Origin: Acanthosepion esculentum
Taxonomy: Eukaryota > Mollusca > Cephalopoda > Sepiida > Sepiidae
DNA length: 64,000 nt
Assembly: GCA_964036315.1 (NCBI GenBank)
Contig: OZ038496.1
Coordinates: 15,935,149-15,999,148, forward strand
Direction: 5' to 3'
This document shows positions 1 through 10,442 of this stretch, in pieces. The notes below the pieces were generated by a model, which was not told where the DNA came from, made no database searches, and was given only the letters and a program-made list of their open reading frames with translations. A program made the translations under genes and the position numbers. Position 1 is the stretch's first letter. The number at the start of each line of letters is the position of its first letter.

Positions 1-87
1 ATACACAATAAACTCCAAAATCACCTCATATGGGGAATAAGCTTATTTTGACTGACAAAAATATAATTTGTCAGCCTTATTCAACCC

Positions 88-92
<5 letters not shown>

Positions 93-141
<49 letters not shown>
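93..141. repeat. (TA)n microsatellite
   Basis: Uninterrupted TA dinucleotide run. The following 142-547 is AT-rich DNA in which I recognise no gene or repeat boundary. Confidence 0.97.
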
Positions 142-143
<2 letters not shown>

Positions 144-547
144 GCACCTACTGGGATGACTAGCAAGCTAAGGTGATGCTGTCCATGAATTTAAAAAGGG
201 TGCTCCAGTGTTGTGGCCTTTCAGCTTGACAAATTACTATTTAATATTTAGTAGTAATATCAGCTTATGTAAATAAGTGGCAGTGTGTTGGACATTTAGG
301 GAAAATAAGCAATTAAAGTTATTTCTGTCAAACTATAATGACAATTCCGCATCTCAAAAATCAAAACAAAATTATCGAAAAGTCGTGCAATTCAGCTGTG
401 ATAACAAAATGTCAAAACTATGAGATTTAAAAGCTCAAAAAATACACCACAGGATGTTCTTTGCGATGCTTATGTAGCTGTCACCAATAGGCGCTGTAGT
501 CACCTAGTAATTGCTAGTTCAAACTATAGATCAGGTAATGAGAGCTA

Positions 548-1470
548 TGGGGTGCGATGGATAAATTGTCGTCTAAATTACGCGAAAATGAAAATGACAC
601 TGACATCTCATTTTAACAGATATATTTACCAAAATTACTCAAAAATATCTAAAGAGTAAATATATTCAGTAAAACCACATTTTCAACCATGGCCTACATA
701 TGACTTTGGAATCCCCTCTGACTCTTCTGGACAGTCTTCTTGTTGAAGTTGGTGAATTCTGCCATAATTCTTGCCTTCATATCATCTTTGGCGCAAAGAG
801 GAGTTTTGTTGGTCGCTTGCTTAACTGCATCCCACTCATAATAATCAAGGGATTTGCATTCTGGGGAGTTAGGTGGCCAGATTTAAGAGGTGATCTAGTC
901 GCAGAAATTGTCTGACAGCCATTACTGGGCTATCCTGCGTGTGTGACATGGTGCAGAGTCCTGTTGCCAGACATAGGGTCTTCCAGCAACTACCCTCTTG
1001 ACTCAGGGCAGCACTACCTCTTCAAGGCATTTGATGTAGGCCTCCGTGTTGAGTCTGAGGCCCTCACCAACATATTCTGGAGTTCTTTTCTTATCAGAAT
1101 GATCAGAGTGAGTTTTCTGATCTGCTGTACCTTTGTAATCACCATTAGACTCATCCAACTCTTTCTGAATCCTCTGCCCTGTCCTCAGTTTGACACCCAA
1201 ACACACTGAAATATTCATATTGGAGCTTCCCGTGTGAATGCCAAGCAGTACAGCATGCTGTTTCCAAATTTCTGGCTGTGGGAATAGCGTCCTGGTGCTC
1301 TTTCTGTCCCAGATGCTGCCCAACTGACCTTACTATGCTGTGCAGTTGACAAAATCAAAAACACACAACACACATGCACACCCAAACACTCTGAAATGTT
1401 CGTATTGGAGCTTCCGATGTTAATGCCAAGCAATACAGCAATTTAAAACGATTTATCATCGCACCCTGGA
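548..1470 (-). mobile_element. mariner/IS630-type transposon, copy A, internally deleted
   Basis: Near-identical inverted termini occur at both ends (GGGTGCGATGGATAAA at 550 and the complement GCACCCTG ending at 1468), with TA flanking the low-coordinate end at 546-547 and TA just beyond the other end at 1471-1472. The minus strand carries transposase remnants. The same termini and the same internal structure recur in copy B at 46984-47765, which confirms the boundaries. A segment of about 62 bp near the transposase N-terminus is present twice (1194-1255 and 1379-1440). Confidence 0.85.
690..1323 (-). pseudogene. mariner-like transposase pseudogene (copy A)
   Basis: Read on the minus strand, 1323-1003 encodes an N-terminal helix-turn-helix-like region (SSNMNISVCLGVKLRTGQRI, then LDESNGDYKG), which jumps directly from KKRTPEYVGE to GLRLNTEAYIKCLEEVVLP and then hits a stop at 1003-1005. 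The middle of the protein, where the first catalytic acidic residues should lie, is absent. Frame-shifted C-terminal sequence (SPDCNPLDYY-like and FTNFNK-like blocks, normally near the third catalytic residue) continues down to about 690. It is a DNA-transposon cut-and-paste enzyme by family but cannot be active. The same deletion and the same stop are found in copy B. Confidence 0.85.
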
Positions 1471-1730
1471 TATGGTCATGTTCATGATTGATAAAACCAA
1501 AAGTGATGTAAAGGGGTCAGAAATTACATTTCATATTAAGAAAATAAATGATAAAAAAAAAAAAATGGGTGGTATTTGGAAGGCAATTCTGTTTTGTAGT
1601 AGAAAGTCTGCAACTTTAAAAATTTAAATCTGAACGTCTCAAAATCTCAAACCAAAGAACTGTAGCCCAATTTAGGATAATAAAATTGTGCCGTCTATTT
1701 GACATGAATGTTGCCAAAAGCCCCTAAACT

Positions 1731-2075
1731 CAAACTGAACCCTTTATTTCATCCACTGGGGTAAATTTTTCTAGTTCCACATGCCATGCCTCTTCCAGAT
1801 GTCTCAGTTATCTCCCTTTAACTCAAGTCTTCAAGTTTTTGTTCACCACTGTAGTAGCCAGGCATTGAACTCACAATTCTTTGGGTCAAGTTACTGGATC
1901 CAACCAACGCTTTTATTCACTGGGCCATGTGTCCTTGAGAACATATGGCCCAGGGGGTTCAGTTCGAAATTCCAATCACCTGAAGAAGGCTGGCACATAC
2001 AACAACGAAAATGTTGTGAATATGGCAATAAAGATGTAAATAATGTAAATAACTACAATTTTAGAAATATAGATT
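1731..2075. mobile_element. SINE-A, foldback copy 1
   Basis: 1731-1938 is the reverse complement of SINE-A (body, then tRNA-like region with the B-box relative GGCATTGAACTC, then head). From about 1934 the head restarts in forward orientation (TTGAGAACATATGGCCCAG) and jumps to the forward body and tail (GGGTTCAGTTCGAAATTCC, CACCTGAAGAAGGCTGG, ending near AAATATAGAT). The two halves are therefore head to head. No target duplication was found. Confidence 0.75.
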
Positions 2076-2095
2076 TTGTTTTGTTTTTTGTTTTT

Positions 2096-2545
2096 TTTTA
2101 CAGCATATCAACTTCAATGGGTTATTTAATGCCGACAAAATTTTTATTGCTCGTAATATTTTGTTTTGTCAAATCTATTTCTGGTAATATTTTTCTTTCA
2201 AAAATGTATTGCTAGTAATATTTATTTTTCAAAAATGTATTGCTGGTAATAGTTTTTTTTTTCCTTCAAAAATTTATTGCTGGTAATAATTTTTTAAAAG
2301 TATTTCTGGTATTAAAACCTATTTTTACACTTTCATAGTGTTTTGACCCCAGTTTCAGGGTTAACTATTTGCCCATAGCTGGGACCCTAACAGGTGCTAC
2401 CACCCCGGGTCAGGGTGGACCTGGGAATGCCAGCAATTAAGAGTTGGTTCCACGCTCCTCAAAACCTCCTGATCAGAGGTCTTGCTACTGGACGTAGTTT
2501 ATCGTCTTACTCAGGATGCGGATGTAGTTTATCGTCATACCGAGG
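2096..2545 (+). repeat. dispersed repeat X, copy 1
   Basis: Begins with GGGTTATTTAATGCCGAC, continues with several degenerate units of the type TTGCTGGTAATATTTTT-CAAAAA, and ends with a conserved 200-bp block (GGTATTAAAACCTATTTTT, TTTGCCCATAGCTGGGACC, CTCCTGATCAGAGGTC and repeated GGATGTAGTTTATCGTC). The same order is found at 58340-58970, and the first 40 bp recur on the minus strand at 34190-34262. No coding content was recognised; class unknown. Confidence 0.8.
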
Positions 2546-2729
2546 AAATATAGACATACATTTTTTAATTTAAAAAACAGTCAAGAAATTAGTGGACATG
2601 AGCAGAAAGATATGAACTGTGTCCTCTTATTAATGAGGTGTGGTATTTTGGTCATGTGACTTTTCTGCTCATGAAATGGAAGTCGAACCAACAAAATATT
2701 ATAAGTGGTTCGTTCAGGGATAATTTGTT

Positions 2730-2805
2730 GCCCTTGTCCCGTCCAGGAGAAGGACAACTCTGAATTCAGAACTAGTTGGGCACAGGGCTACTCATGACTT
2801 GTAGT
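2730..2805 (+). repeat. SINE-B body fragment
   Basis: Shares the block CCAGGAGAAGGACAACTC / GAATTCAGAACTAGTTGGGC with the copies at 3440-3670, 4530-4830 and 12053-12372. No tRNA head here. Confidence 0.6.
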
Positions 2806-2923
2806 AAAGTCACAGGAAAAAAAATCACAATTTTGGCAAGTAAAAAAGTCACAATTAATTTATATGTTTCTAATTTATATGTTAAATATTTATATTTACA
2901 TGTATATTCAGTGTTTTTCATCC

Positions 2924-3044
2924 AAGCTTACAGCACCTGGTATTCCCAAGTGGTCACCCATCTAGGTACTGACCAGGCTCGATGTTGCTTAATTTTGGTG
3001 ATCGTACAGGAACGAGTATTTCAACGTGATATGACTGTAAGCCC
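2924..3044 (-). pseudogene. 5S rRNA-like pseudogene (near full length)
   Basis: The reverse complement aligns end to end with a metazoan 5S rRNA gene: a GCTTACAGTCATATCACG start (5S genes usually begin GTCTACGGCCATACCACG), ATTAAGCAACATCGAGCC corresponding to box A, CTAGATGGGTGACC and TGGGAATACCAGGTGCTG corresponding to the intermediate element and box C, and a GTAAGCTT end. Length is about 121 nt, as expected for 5S. Substitutions such as AAAATTAAGC for GAAGTTAAGC, and the absence of a T-run after the end, argue against an active gene. It is either a dispersed 5S pseudogene or the head of a 5S-derived SINE; no tRNA-like part follows it, unlike the copies at 59.9-61.4 kb. Confidence 0.85.
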
Positions 3045-3081
3045 TGTGTGTGAATAACCAAGAAGAGACTATCTTTATTTA

Positions 3082-3823
3082 TGTTTGTCTCATCTCTCTT
3101 GTGCCTTAGTTGTTAGAATCAACAAGGGACTGTATCCATTTGATGATATGGTGATATATAAAAATAGTACAAAGAAAATTTTGGATTGATGCCTTCCCAA
3201 TAGAAATCCTTATATGTAGTTGACAATTATAATTCTAAATTGTCACAATTAATTTTCTGAGATTATCTCTATTTACACTTTGCATAAATTATTTTGAAGC
3301 TTGATTTTAATATTAACAGAATTAAAAAAAAAAAGTTACAAATCTAAAATTTAGTATAACAGATTTATGAATTATACATATAATGAATTGTGTTTGGTAA
3401 TTCCTGGCGTCATTCCAGATCACCGACAAACATTTTTCCATAATTTTCAATGCAGACTTATGAGTTAAACAGTAGAGCAGACTCGGCTCTTTAGCCTTAG
3501 TTGGCAACCAGTCTAAGAAAAGGATAACCTTGAATTCAAAACTGGTTGGGCATGGGGCTAGCAACTCCTGTAAAAACCAACTTGCTATAGGAACTCTACC
3601 AGCAAAGCCTAGCATGCCAAGAGCTATGGCCCCATGTTCCTCTGGGAGTCGATGAAACTTGAGACAGTGAATGGATGTGAAGGCCATTTCCATCTACATT
3701 CATCTCATCTCTCTTGTGTCTATGAATCAACAACGGATGACTTTATATAAAAATAGCACAAATAAAATTTTGGATGGATGCCTTCCCAATAGAGATCCTT
3801 GTATGGATATTGTAATTCTAAAT
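3082..3823 (+). repeat. diverged direct duplication (3082-3240 and 3701-3823)
   Basis: Both segments carry CTCATCTCTCTTGTG, then ATATAAAAATAGYACAAA, AAATTTTGGAT and GATGCCTTCCCAATAGA in the same order. The intervening DNA contains a SINE-B body fragment at 3440-3670 (TTGAATTCAAAACTGGTTGG and GGGGCTAGCAACTCC). Confidence 0.7.
3440..3670 (+). repeat. SINE-B body fragment
   Basis: Contains AGTTGGCAACCAGTCTAAG, TTGAATTCAAAACTGGTTGG and GGCATGGGGCTAGC, the conserved SINE-B body. The tRNA-like head is missing. Confidence 0.65.
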
Positions 3824-3845
3824 CCTTTTCTAGATATCTCGATTT

Positions 3846-4290
3846 CAGTTAATTCTTGGGAACATATAGCACAGTGGGTAAAAGAAGCAATCCAGCGACT
3901 TTACATAATGAGTTGTGAGTTCAATACCTGGCCTGAACAAAAAAAAATCTTGGAGATTTGAGTTACTAAAGGGAATTAACTGAAACTGAGATATCCATAA
4001 AAGGCATGGCATGTGGAACTAGAACAATCTACCCCTGTGGATTAAATAAAGGGTTCAGCTTGAAATTCCAAGAAAAAGGAGGCTGGATATACAATGGTCG
4101 AAATGTTGTGAATATGACAACAAAAATGAGGACAACAGTCTGAACAATATAAATAATTACAATACCTCATCTCAGAAATATAGACAGGTCCTGAAGAAGG
4201 CTGGAGTATACAACAGCTGAAACATCTTGAACAGGACAATAAAGATGAGGACAACAGTCCGAACAATGTAAATAGTGTAAATAATAAATC
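3846..4290 (+). mobile_element. SINE-A with short inverted 5' end and duplicated tail
   Basis: Forward tRNA-like head (GCACAGTGGGTAAAAG, B-box-like TGAGTTCAATACC), body (GGAACTAGAACAATC, AAATAAAGGGTTCAG) and tail ending AATATAGACAG at about 4191. The tail half (CCTGAAGAAGGCTGGAG to GTAAATAGTGTAAAT) is then repeated to 4285. A 24-bp segment at 3834-3860 is an inverted copy of body sequence at 3975-4000 (GAATTAACTGAAACTGAG). Confidence 0.7.
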
Positions 4291-4529
4291 CTATTTCTGA
4301 TCACTGACAATTGTTTTTTTCAGATTTTCAAAGGCTAACAGATTGAGAAGTGAAAGTTATGTCGCATAAAACTCTTTAATTTAGTATAGGAGACAAGGAA
4401 ATTGAACACAGAATTGGCTGCGAGGACCATCCTTGTTTGCACCTTGTGGACTGGGGCTACAGAATCAAAGACAAATGACTCTACCAAATAACAGAAACCC
4501 CCATCACTTGTGGTCTTTCAACAGCAGTA

Positions 4530-4830
4530 ACAACTAAAATTCCTGTCAAGTTTGTTACATTGACATATTCGTAAATACATTTCTATATAGGAGGATGAAT
4601 CAAACTCTTCTTTCCCAGCTATAAGTTAAATAGTAGAACAGCCTTATCTCTTCAGCCTTGGTTGGTAAACAGTCTAGGAGAAGCACAACTCTGAATTCAA
4701 AACTGATTGGGCATGCAGCCAGTAACTCCATCACGTAAAAAACCTACTTATTACGGAAACCACAGCATCAGTACCTAACATGTTGACAGCTGTAGGAGCC
4801 CTATACTCCTCAGCAAAATCTATGTGACTT
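4530..4830 (+). repeat. SINE-B copy, degenerate head plus body
   Basis: A worn version of the sequence following the B box in intact copies (AAGTTTGTTACATTGACATA), then CTTTCCCAGCTATAAGTTAAA and the body block CAGCCTTGGTTGGTAAAC / GAATTCAAAACTGATTGGGC. Confidence 0.55.
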
Positions 4831-4847
4831 GAATGATATTTATAGGG

Positions 4848-5314
4848 CAGTGGTTCCCCAACTTTTTTCCTTTGGGCAGCATTTTCGGAATTAAACTTTG
4901 CTTGTGCCTCACCAAAGGGAACTCCCGGTGAAAAGGCACAAAGAAAAGGCAAAGAAAGTCCATAGAGAGGGTTAAAGAGAGATAACTGCAGATTCATCGT
5001 CAGAACATTATCAGTGATAACTCTCTCCTCCAGTTTGCGGACCCTAGTTACTATATTCTTAATACTTGATATAATGCAAAAATATCACAATGATAAAATC
5101 AGTCAATAATTATTTATAACTATTTATACTGGGACTCATACATACAATTACAAGTAATCCATAATATTTGAATTTTTTAAATCATATTTATTTTTTGGCA
5201 TATGAACTTTTAAAAACTGTTTCTAAATCTTTGATTAATTTCAATCATTCCTCCTCACCTGCTGTCCTCTTGCACTGCACCTGTGAGGCACACTGCACAA
5301 TTTGGGAACCACTG
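4848..5314. mobile_element. non-autonomous hAT transposon (MITE) with intact target duplication
   Basis: Terminal inverted repeats CAGTGGTTCCCCAACTT (left) and, reverse-complemented, CAGTGGTTCCCAAATTG (right) match the hAT consensus, with internal G/A-rich sequence and no transposase. It is flanked by a perfect 8-bp duplication TTATAGGG (4840-4847 and 5315-5322), the size made by hAT transposases. An ORF across the left end on the minus strand is fortuitous. Confidence 0.9.
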
Positions 5315-5374
5315 TTATAGGGTAAACATTTTTCAGTCTTGGGGATAGAGCATTTGTATATATAGCCAGTATGG

Positions 5375-5478
5375 ACATAGAAATCAACACTCCATGGTTA
5401 CTGTCAGTTTCATGTCTTGACCACAAACCATGAAAGTGACAGTCATCATACAGTCTTGATTCCTATGTCCACACTGTT
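5375..5478. repeat. hairpin related to the hammerhead-like elements
   Basis: Left arm GGACATAGAAATCAACACTC and right arm GAGTATTCC-type sequence (CTTGATTCCTATGTCC) are inverted copies. The left arm aligns with the arms of the elements at 12.4, 35.9, 37.0 and 39.2 kb (GTGGACATGGAAGTCAGCAC). On the minus strand the block GAAACTGACAGTA lies where those elements have GAAACAGACTGTC; the two 4-bp helices differ but both can pair. Confidence 0.5.
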
Positions 5479-5650
5479 TATAAATACAGATATAAATCTT
5501 CTGAATGTATAAAAGAAAAATCTTTCATGTACTGGTAATATTAGCTGTTTTCCTACAGGAAAACATTTGGCATTCATTGACTGAGCAGTCAGTATTGTTT
5601 TCGGTTGAAATTTATAAAGTATTTCTCTTAAATCAATTTTTCAGAACAGG

Positions 5651-5885
5651 TTTCTCAAGCCCAGTAACTGTTATCAGTCTTTCCAGTATTGATGGAGGTT
5701 TCCTTCCTAACCTTTTATTTGAAGTATTGTGGAATGTCAACATCTTGATTATGTCATTATTTTCTCTTCTCAAGCCCAGTAGCTGTTATCACTCTTTCCA
5801 GTATTGATGGAGGTGTCCTTCCTAACCTTTTATTTGAAGTAGTGTGGAATGTCAACATCTTGATGATGCCATTATTTTCTCTTTA
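5651..5885 (+). repeat. tandem duplication of a 117-bp segment
   Basis: TCTCAAGCCCAGTARCTGTT through TTATTTTCTCTT is present twice in tandem with few differences (second copy from about 5768). No coding potential recognised. The next 300 bp to 6199 hold nothing I can identify. Confidence 0.9.
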
Positions 5886-6199
5886 AGTTACATGTGCTAT
5901 CCATTTTAGTTTTTGCTCAAGTGATGTGGTTTCTGCTACTTGTTACAGTCCTTTGTTTGTGATTCTGTAGTGCCAGTCCATAATGTTTAATGAAAGATGG
6001 TCTTTGGCAAGATCCCCAGGCTTCACTTGCTCAAAGACATTTTTAAGCAATGATCATAGAAAACAGTTTAGAAATTTCTGAATGGGTTTAGCGCCATCAC
6101 ATGGCATCCATTTGAAAGTCTCAATCTGAGAAGAATATGACGCAAGTTTTCAGGTCAGGTTTTGTAGTAGTTTGTGACTTTTTTGTTGCTCGTTATTGG

Positions 6200-7270
6200 T
6201 TGCCTCTTGTATAATGATAGTTTTTTTTTGTTTTATTTTTCAATACTGTGTGCCCTCTATAGAGTGATAGCTTTGTTTATTCTTTTTCTCTATTGGGTGC
6301 CTCCTGTAGAGTGATAGTGTTTTTTTTTGTTTTTTTTTTCAATATTGGGTGCCTCCTGTAGAGTGATAACTTTTTTTTTCTCTATTGGATGCTTCCTGTA
6401 GAGTGATAACTTTTTTTTTCTCTATTGGATGCTTCCTGTAGAGAGATAACTTTTTTTTTCTCTATTGGATGCTTCCTGTAGAGACATAACTTTTTTTTTC
6501 TCTAATGGATGCCTCCTGTAGAGTGAAAGCTATTTTTTTCTTTTTCTTTATTGGGTGGCTCCTGTAGAGTGATTACTTTTTTTTTTCTTTTTCACTATTG
6601 GGTACCTCCTATAGAAAGATAGCTATTTTTTGTCTTTTTCTTTATTGGGTGCCTCCTGTAGAGTGATTACTTTTTTTTTCCTTTTTCACTATTGGGTACC
6701 TCCTGTAGAGTGATAGCTATTTTTTTTCCTTTTTCTTTATTGGGTGCCTCCTGTAGAGTGATAACTTTTTTTTCTTTTTATTTATTGGGTGCCTCCTGTA
6801 GAGTGATAAATTTTTTTTTCTTTTTTTTTTATTGGGTGCCTCCTGTAGAGTGATAGCTATTTTTTTTCTTTATTGGGTGGCTCCTGTAGAGTGATAACTA
6901 TTTTTTTTCTTTATTGGGTGGCTCCTGCAGAGTGATAACTTTTTTTTCTTTTTCACTATTGGGTACCTCCTATAGAAAGATAGCTATTTTTTGTTTTTTT
7001 CTTTATTGGTGCCTCCTGTAGAGTGATAGCTATTTTTTTTTCTTTTTCTTTATTGGGTGCCTCCTGTAGAGTGATAGCTATTTTTTTTTCTTTTTCTTTA
7101 TTGGGTGCCTCCTGTAGAGTGATAAATTTTTTTTTCTTTTTTTTTATTGGGTGCCTCCTGTAGAGTGATAGCTATTTTTTTTTCTTTTTCTTTACTGGGT
7201 GACTCCTGTAGAGTGATAACTTTTTTTTCAATATTGGGTGTCTCCTGTAGAGTGATTGCAGATCTTTTGT
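6200..7270 (+). repeat. minisatellite, unit 45-65 bp
   Basis: About twenty units of TATTGGGTGCCTCCTGTAGA + GTGATAGCTA + T-rich spacer (TTTTTTTTCTTTTTC). Length variation comes mostly from the T runs. 7271-7589 after it is AT-rich DNA with no recognised feature. Confidence 0.95.
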
Positions 7271-7704
7271 TTTTATATATTGTAGTAACTCCGGAATTGT
7301 TTTTTTTGCAAGCCCTTGAAATTAGTTAATTCTTCATTATTTATTATTTTTACAAAACTTAAATGAAGATAGTAGATATGTAAACATATAAATATTTAAA
7401 TATATATTGTAAATATATAAGTAAATATTTGGATATACAATTGGTTAAGGAGTTAAGTAGAATATTAAATTTATTTTAATATCTTATTTTCCTTGAATGT
7501 CTGTTCAAGTGAAGTCACGTTTTTTAGGCAACGTTTTTAATTTACTTAAATCAATTTTATTTCAGTTGTCAGCAAAGCAATAAACTAGTAGATATTGACT
7601 AAGCTTAGTATGGCACAAGGCCACAGTTTGTAGAGCGCTAAGTGGATATTAAACAATGGTAATAATCTGTGAGCACTTAAAACTCTTGTATCTTTGTAAA
7701 ATAT

Positions 7705-7825
7705 GAGGGTGCTGAAATGTCTTTGGCATGATCTTCATCTGAAAAATGTGTCCAACCAGACCTTTTTTTTTACATTTTGAATTCCTTCTTGGTCTGACCA
7801 AGAACTTTTCAGCACTTTTTGCATT
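7705..7825. mobile_element. short MITE with GTGCTGAAA termini
   Basis: Inverted ends GAGGGTGCTGAAATG and, on the other strand, GTGCTGAAAAGTTCTTGG enclose about 115 bp. A second member with the same ends is at 46782-46912. Ends of this type occur in mariner-derived MITEs. Confidence 0.55.
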
Positions 7826-7839
7826 TATGTAAGTAGATA

Positions 7840-8935
7840 TTTAATAATCCTAGCTTAGTTTGACACAAGGCCATAAATGTGTTACATTAGAATATTACTT
7901 GTTAACTATTGTTATATCACCAAGTATTAATACTTTCTAAATATAGATTAGTCTGGCACAAGGCCATAAATGAGTGGGATAAGAATATAACTTGCTAACC
8001 ATTGTTATATCACTAGGTAATAATATTTTCTAAATATAGTTTAGTCTGGCACAAGGCCATAATATAGGGTATTAGAACCTAACTTGCTAACCATTGTTAT
8101 ATCACTAGGTAATAATATTTTCTAAATATAGCTTAGTCTGGCACAAGGCCATAAATGTAGGGCATTAGATTAAACTTGCTAACCGTTGTTATATCACTAG
8201 GTAATAATATTTTTTCAATAGAGATTAGTCTGGCACAAATAAATAAATAATTTAGTCTGGCACAAGGCCATAAATATAGTGTATTAGAATCTAACTTGCT
8301 AACCATTGTTATATCACTAGGTAATATTATTTTCTAAATATATTTTAGTCTGGCACAAGGCCATAAATGTGGGGCATTAGAATATAACTTGCTAACCATT
8401 GTTATATCACTAGGTAATATTATTTTCTAAATATAGCTTAGTCTGGCACATGGCCATAAATGTAGGGCATTAGATTCTAACTTACTAACTGTTGTTATAT
8501 GACGAGGTAATAATATTTTCTAAATATAGTTTAGTCTGGCACAAGGCCATAAATATAGGGTATTAGATTCTAACTTGCTAACCATTGTTATATCACTAGG
8601 TAATAATATTTTCTAAATATAGCTTAGTCTGGCACAAGGCCATAAATGTAGGGCATTAGATTAAACTTGCTAACCGTTGTTATATCACTAGTAATATTAT
8701 TTTCTAAATATAGTTTAGTCTGGCACAAGGCTATAATTATAGGTTATTAGATTGTAACTTGCTAACCGTTGTTATATCACTAGGTAATATTATTTTCTAA
8801 ATATAATTTAGTCTGACACAAGGCCGTAAATGTGGGGCATGAGAATATAACTTGCTAATCATTGTTAATCTTACTAGGTACTAAATATTTTCTAAATACC
8901 GTTTAGTTTGGCTCAAGGTCAGATATATGTGGAAG
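7840..8935 (+). repeat. 93-bp tandem satellite, about 12 units
   Basis: TTAGTCTGGCACAAGGCCAT recurs at 7949, 8042, 8134, 8253, 8346, 8439, 8532, 8625, 8716 and 8809, giving a 92-93 bp period; each unit continues with TAACTTGCTAACCATTGTT and ATCACTAGGTAATAATATT. An outlying degenerate unit is at about 7600-7640. Confidence 0.95.
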
Positions 8936-9525
8936 CCATTGAGAATCATTATCACTGCAATAGCAATGATACTAGCATGAGAAACAGTATGCTATGGTGA
9001 GACCCTCTCAAGTAGTGACATCTATTAGTTTATTTGTGAAAATGTGTGTTTTTATAACTTTATATCTCGTTTATTTTTATTTGAATGGCATTCACTTCAA
9101 ACATAATTGAAATGTTTGAGCAGACCTAGCTCTGGGGATGGGAAATTAATTGCCTGCTTCAAGTAATGAACAAGTCCTGAGAAAGTTTCTAGGTTCATGA
9201 GTTTTGCAGGGATCCGTTTACTGTGGCCACGAAACCAAGAATCAAGAGCGGCTGAGTTAAGATAGGGATGAACGAGATTGTCCAACGGATTTGGATATTA
9301 CTGCTTATATTATGTTTATTATTGTTTACATTATGTTTATTTTGTAGTTAGGGTGTGAATTCTTTCCTACAAGCAGCATGTAATCGAGTATTTATTTGAT
9401 TTGTATTAGATGGAGAGGAGATGGGCACTGCCAAGAAACCCCAAACTTTTCTGAGAAATGATATGAATAACCTTGCATGGTATCCTAATGATCTTAAATC
9501 ATGTATAATCCATCATTTTATACAT

Positions 9526-9527
<2 letters not shown>
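8936..9527. other. no feature recognised
   Basis: Moderately AT-rich. The minus-strand 62-codon reading frame at 9097-9285 has no recognisable family, no splice context and no repeat partner in the window, so it is not called as a gene. Confidence 0.6.

Positions 9528-9589
<62 letters not shown>
9528..9589. repeat. (CA)n microsatellite
   Basis: Pure CA run of about 62 bp, followed 60 bp later by a (AT)n run at 9649-9692. Confidence 0.97.
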
Positions 9590-9591
<2 letters not shown>

Positions 9592-9644
9592 TGGGGTGTT
9601 AAAATTTCTCCACTGGATCCAGAAGTTTGAACTTCTCAGCAGCA

Positions 9645-9648
<4 letters not shown>

Positions 9649-9692
<44 letters not shown>
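9649..9692. repeat. (AT)n microsatellite
   Basis: Pure AT run. Confidence 0.97.
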
Positions 9693-9694
<2 letters not shown>

Positions 9695-9861
9695 TTCGAA
9701 GTTTCCATGGCAAGTCTTTTGCACCGTTAGCGTTTTATTGGCAGATCCAAAAAGTGTAGATGTTCTGACACAAGCCTTCACCACTTGAAACAAATCATTA
9801 TGTTGGTTTTCTGACAACTACATCTAATTAGTTCCACACATATCCGGCTACTGTGAAATCC

Positions 9862-10017
9862 TCTATGAAACAACATCAACTTCATCTTGGCACTTGGAAT
9901 GTACGAATTCTCCAGGACAACAACTCAGCACCAGAAAGAAAAACGGCTCTGGTCGCATTGGAGCTAAAGAAGTACAACATTGACATAAGTGCACTGAGAA
10001 GTAAGCATCAGTCGACT
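9862..10017 (+). pseudogene. LINE-D APE endonuclease N-terminal fragment
   Basis: The plus strand translates to HLGTWNVRILQDNNSAPERK followed by TALVALELKKYNIDISALR. This is the first conserved block of the apurinic endonuclease domain of RTE/CR1-like LINEs (ATWNVRTL type, with the later NIDI-ALSE block). The match is lost after ISALRS, so only about 50 residues of the roughly 230-residue endonuclease survive. It has no adjoining reverse transcriptase. Confidence in family is good; the clade is not resolved. Confidence 0.75.
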
Positions 10018-10339
10018 GCATGAAACCAGAGAGCAAAAAAAGACATCTGACAGTGTTCCTGCTGCACTTGGATACAATACATTCTCCTGAACTGTTTGTG
10101 GTATTTTGTGCAATTCTCGAGCCAGTCTCAAAAGTCATGCCCGTCATAGGCATGCAGATAATTAGTTCATTGTCATCGGAACCTCATACGTCGAACTCGA
10201 TGAGAGAATCCATCATCATATATATAGGCAGTATACCTTCATTCAAACATGTTTTATTGAACAATATATACATATTGTACCTATTTATTTTTATACTGAT
10301 CCTTTCCAGTTCTCTAATCAGTTTCTTGATGTTAAGATG
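10018..10339. other. no gene recognised; one shared inverted motif
   Basis: The only notable item is 10176-10225, whose reverse complement (CGAGTTCGACGTATGAGG context) recurs at about 12008-12048 beside (AT)n. It is probably a fragment of a dispersed repeat. Confidence 0.5.
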
Positions 10340-10442
10340 AAATTCATCAAGGAAGGTGCTGTAGTTTTTACCCCTGAAGCCGATCTTAGAAAAGGTCGAA
10401 AATACTTGGGTTAAAAACTACGGCACCTTCCTTGATGAATTT
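10340..10442. repeat. inverted repeat, 33-bp arms
   Basis: AATTCATCAAGGAAGGTGCT (10341) and AGCACCTTCC-type right arm ending CTTGATGAATTT (10442) pair with about 35 nt between them (arms 10340-10372 and 10408-10442). The right arm directly abuts the mariner fragment that starts at 10443. Confidence 0.9.

Noticed and set aside
2924..3044. Possible functional 5S rRNA gene
   Set aside because: Substitutions in conserved positions, no terminal T-run and no tandem 5S repeats favour a pseudogene.
7840..8935. CRISPR-like array
   Set aside because: The repeats are contiguous 93-bp satellite units without unique spacers, in an animal genome.
9097..9285. 62-codon minus-strand ORF with mixed composition
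   Set aside because: Looked more protein-like than its neighbours, but there is no recognisable family, splice signal or partner copy.
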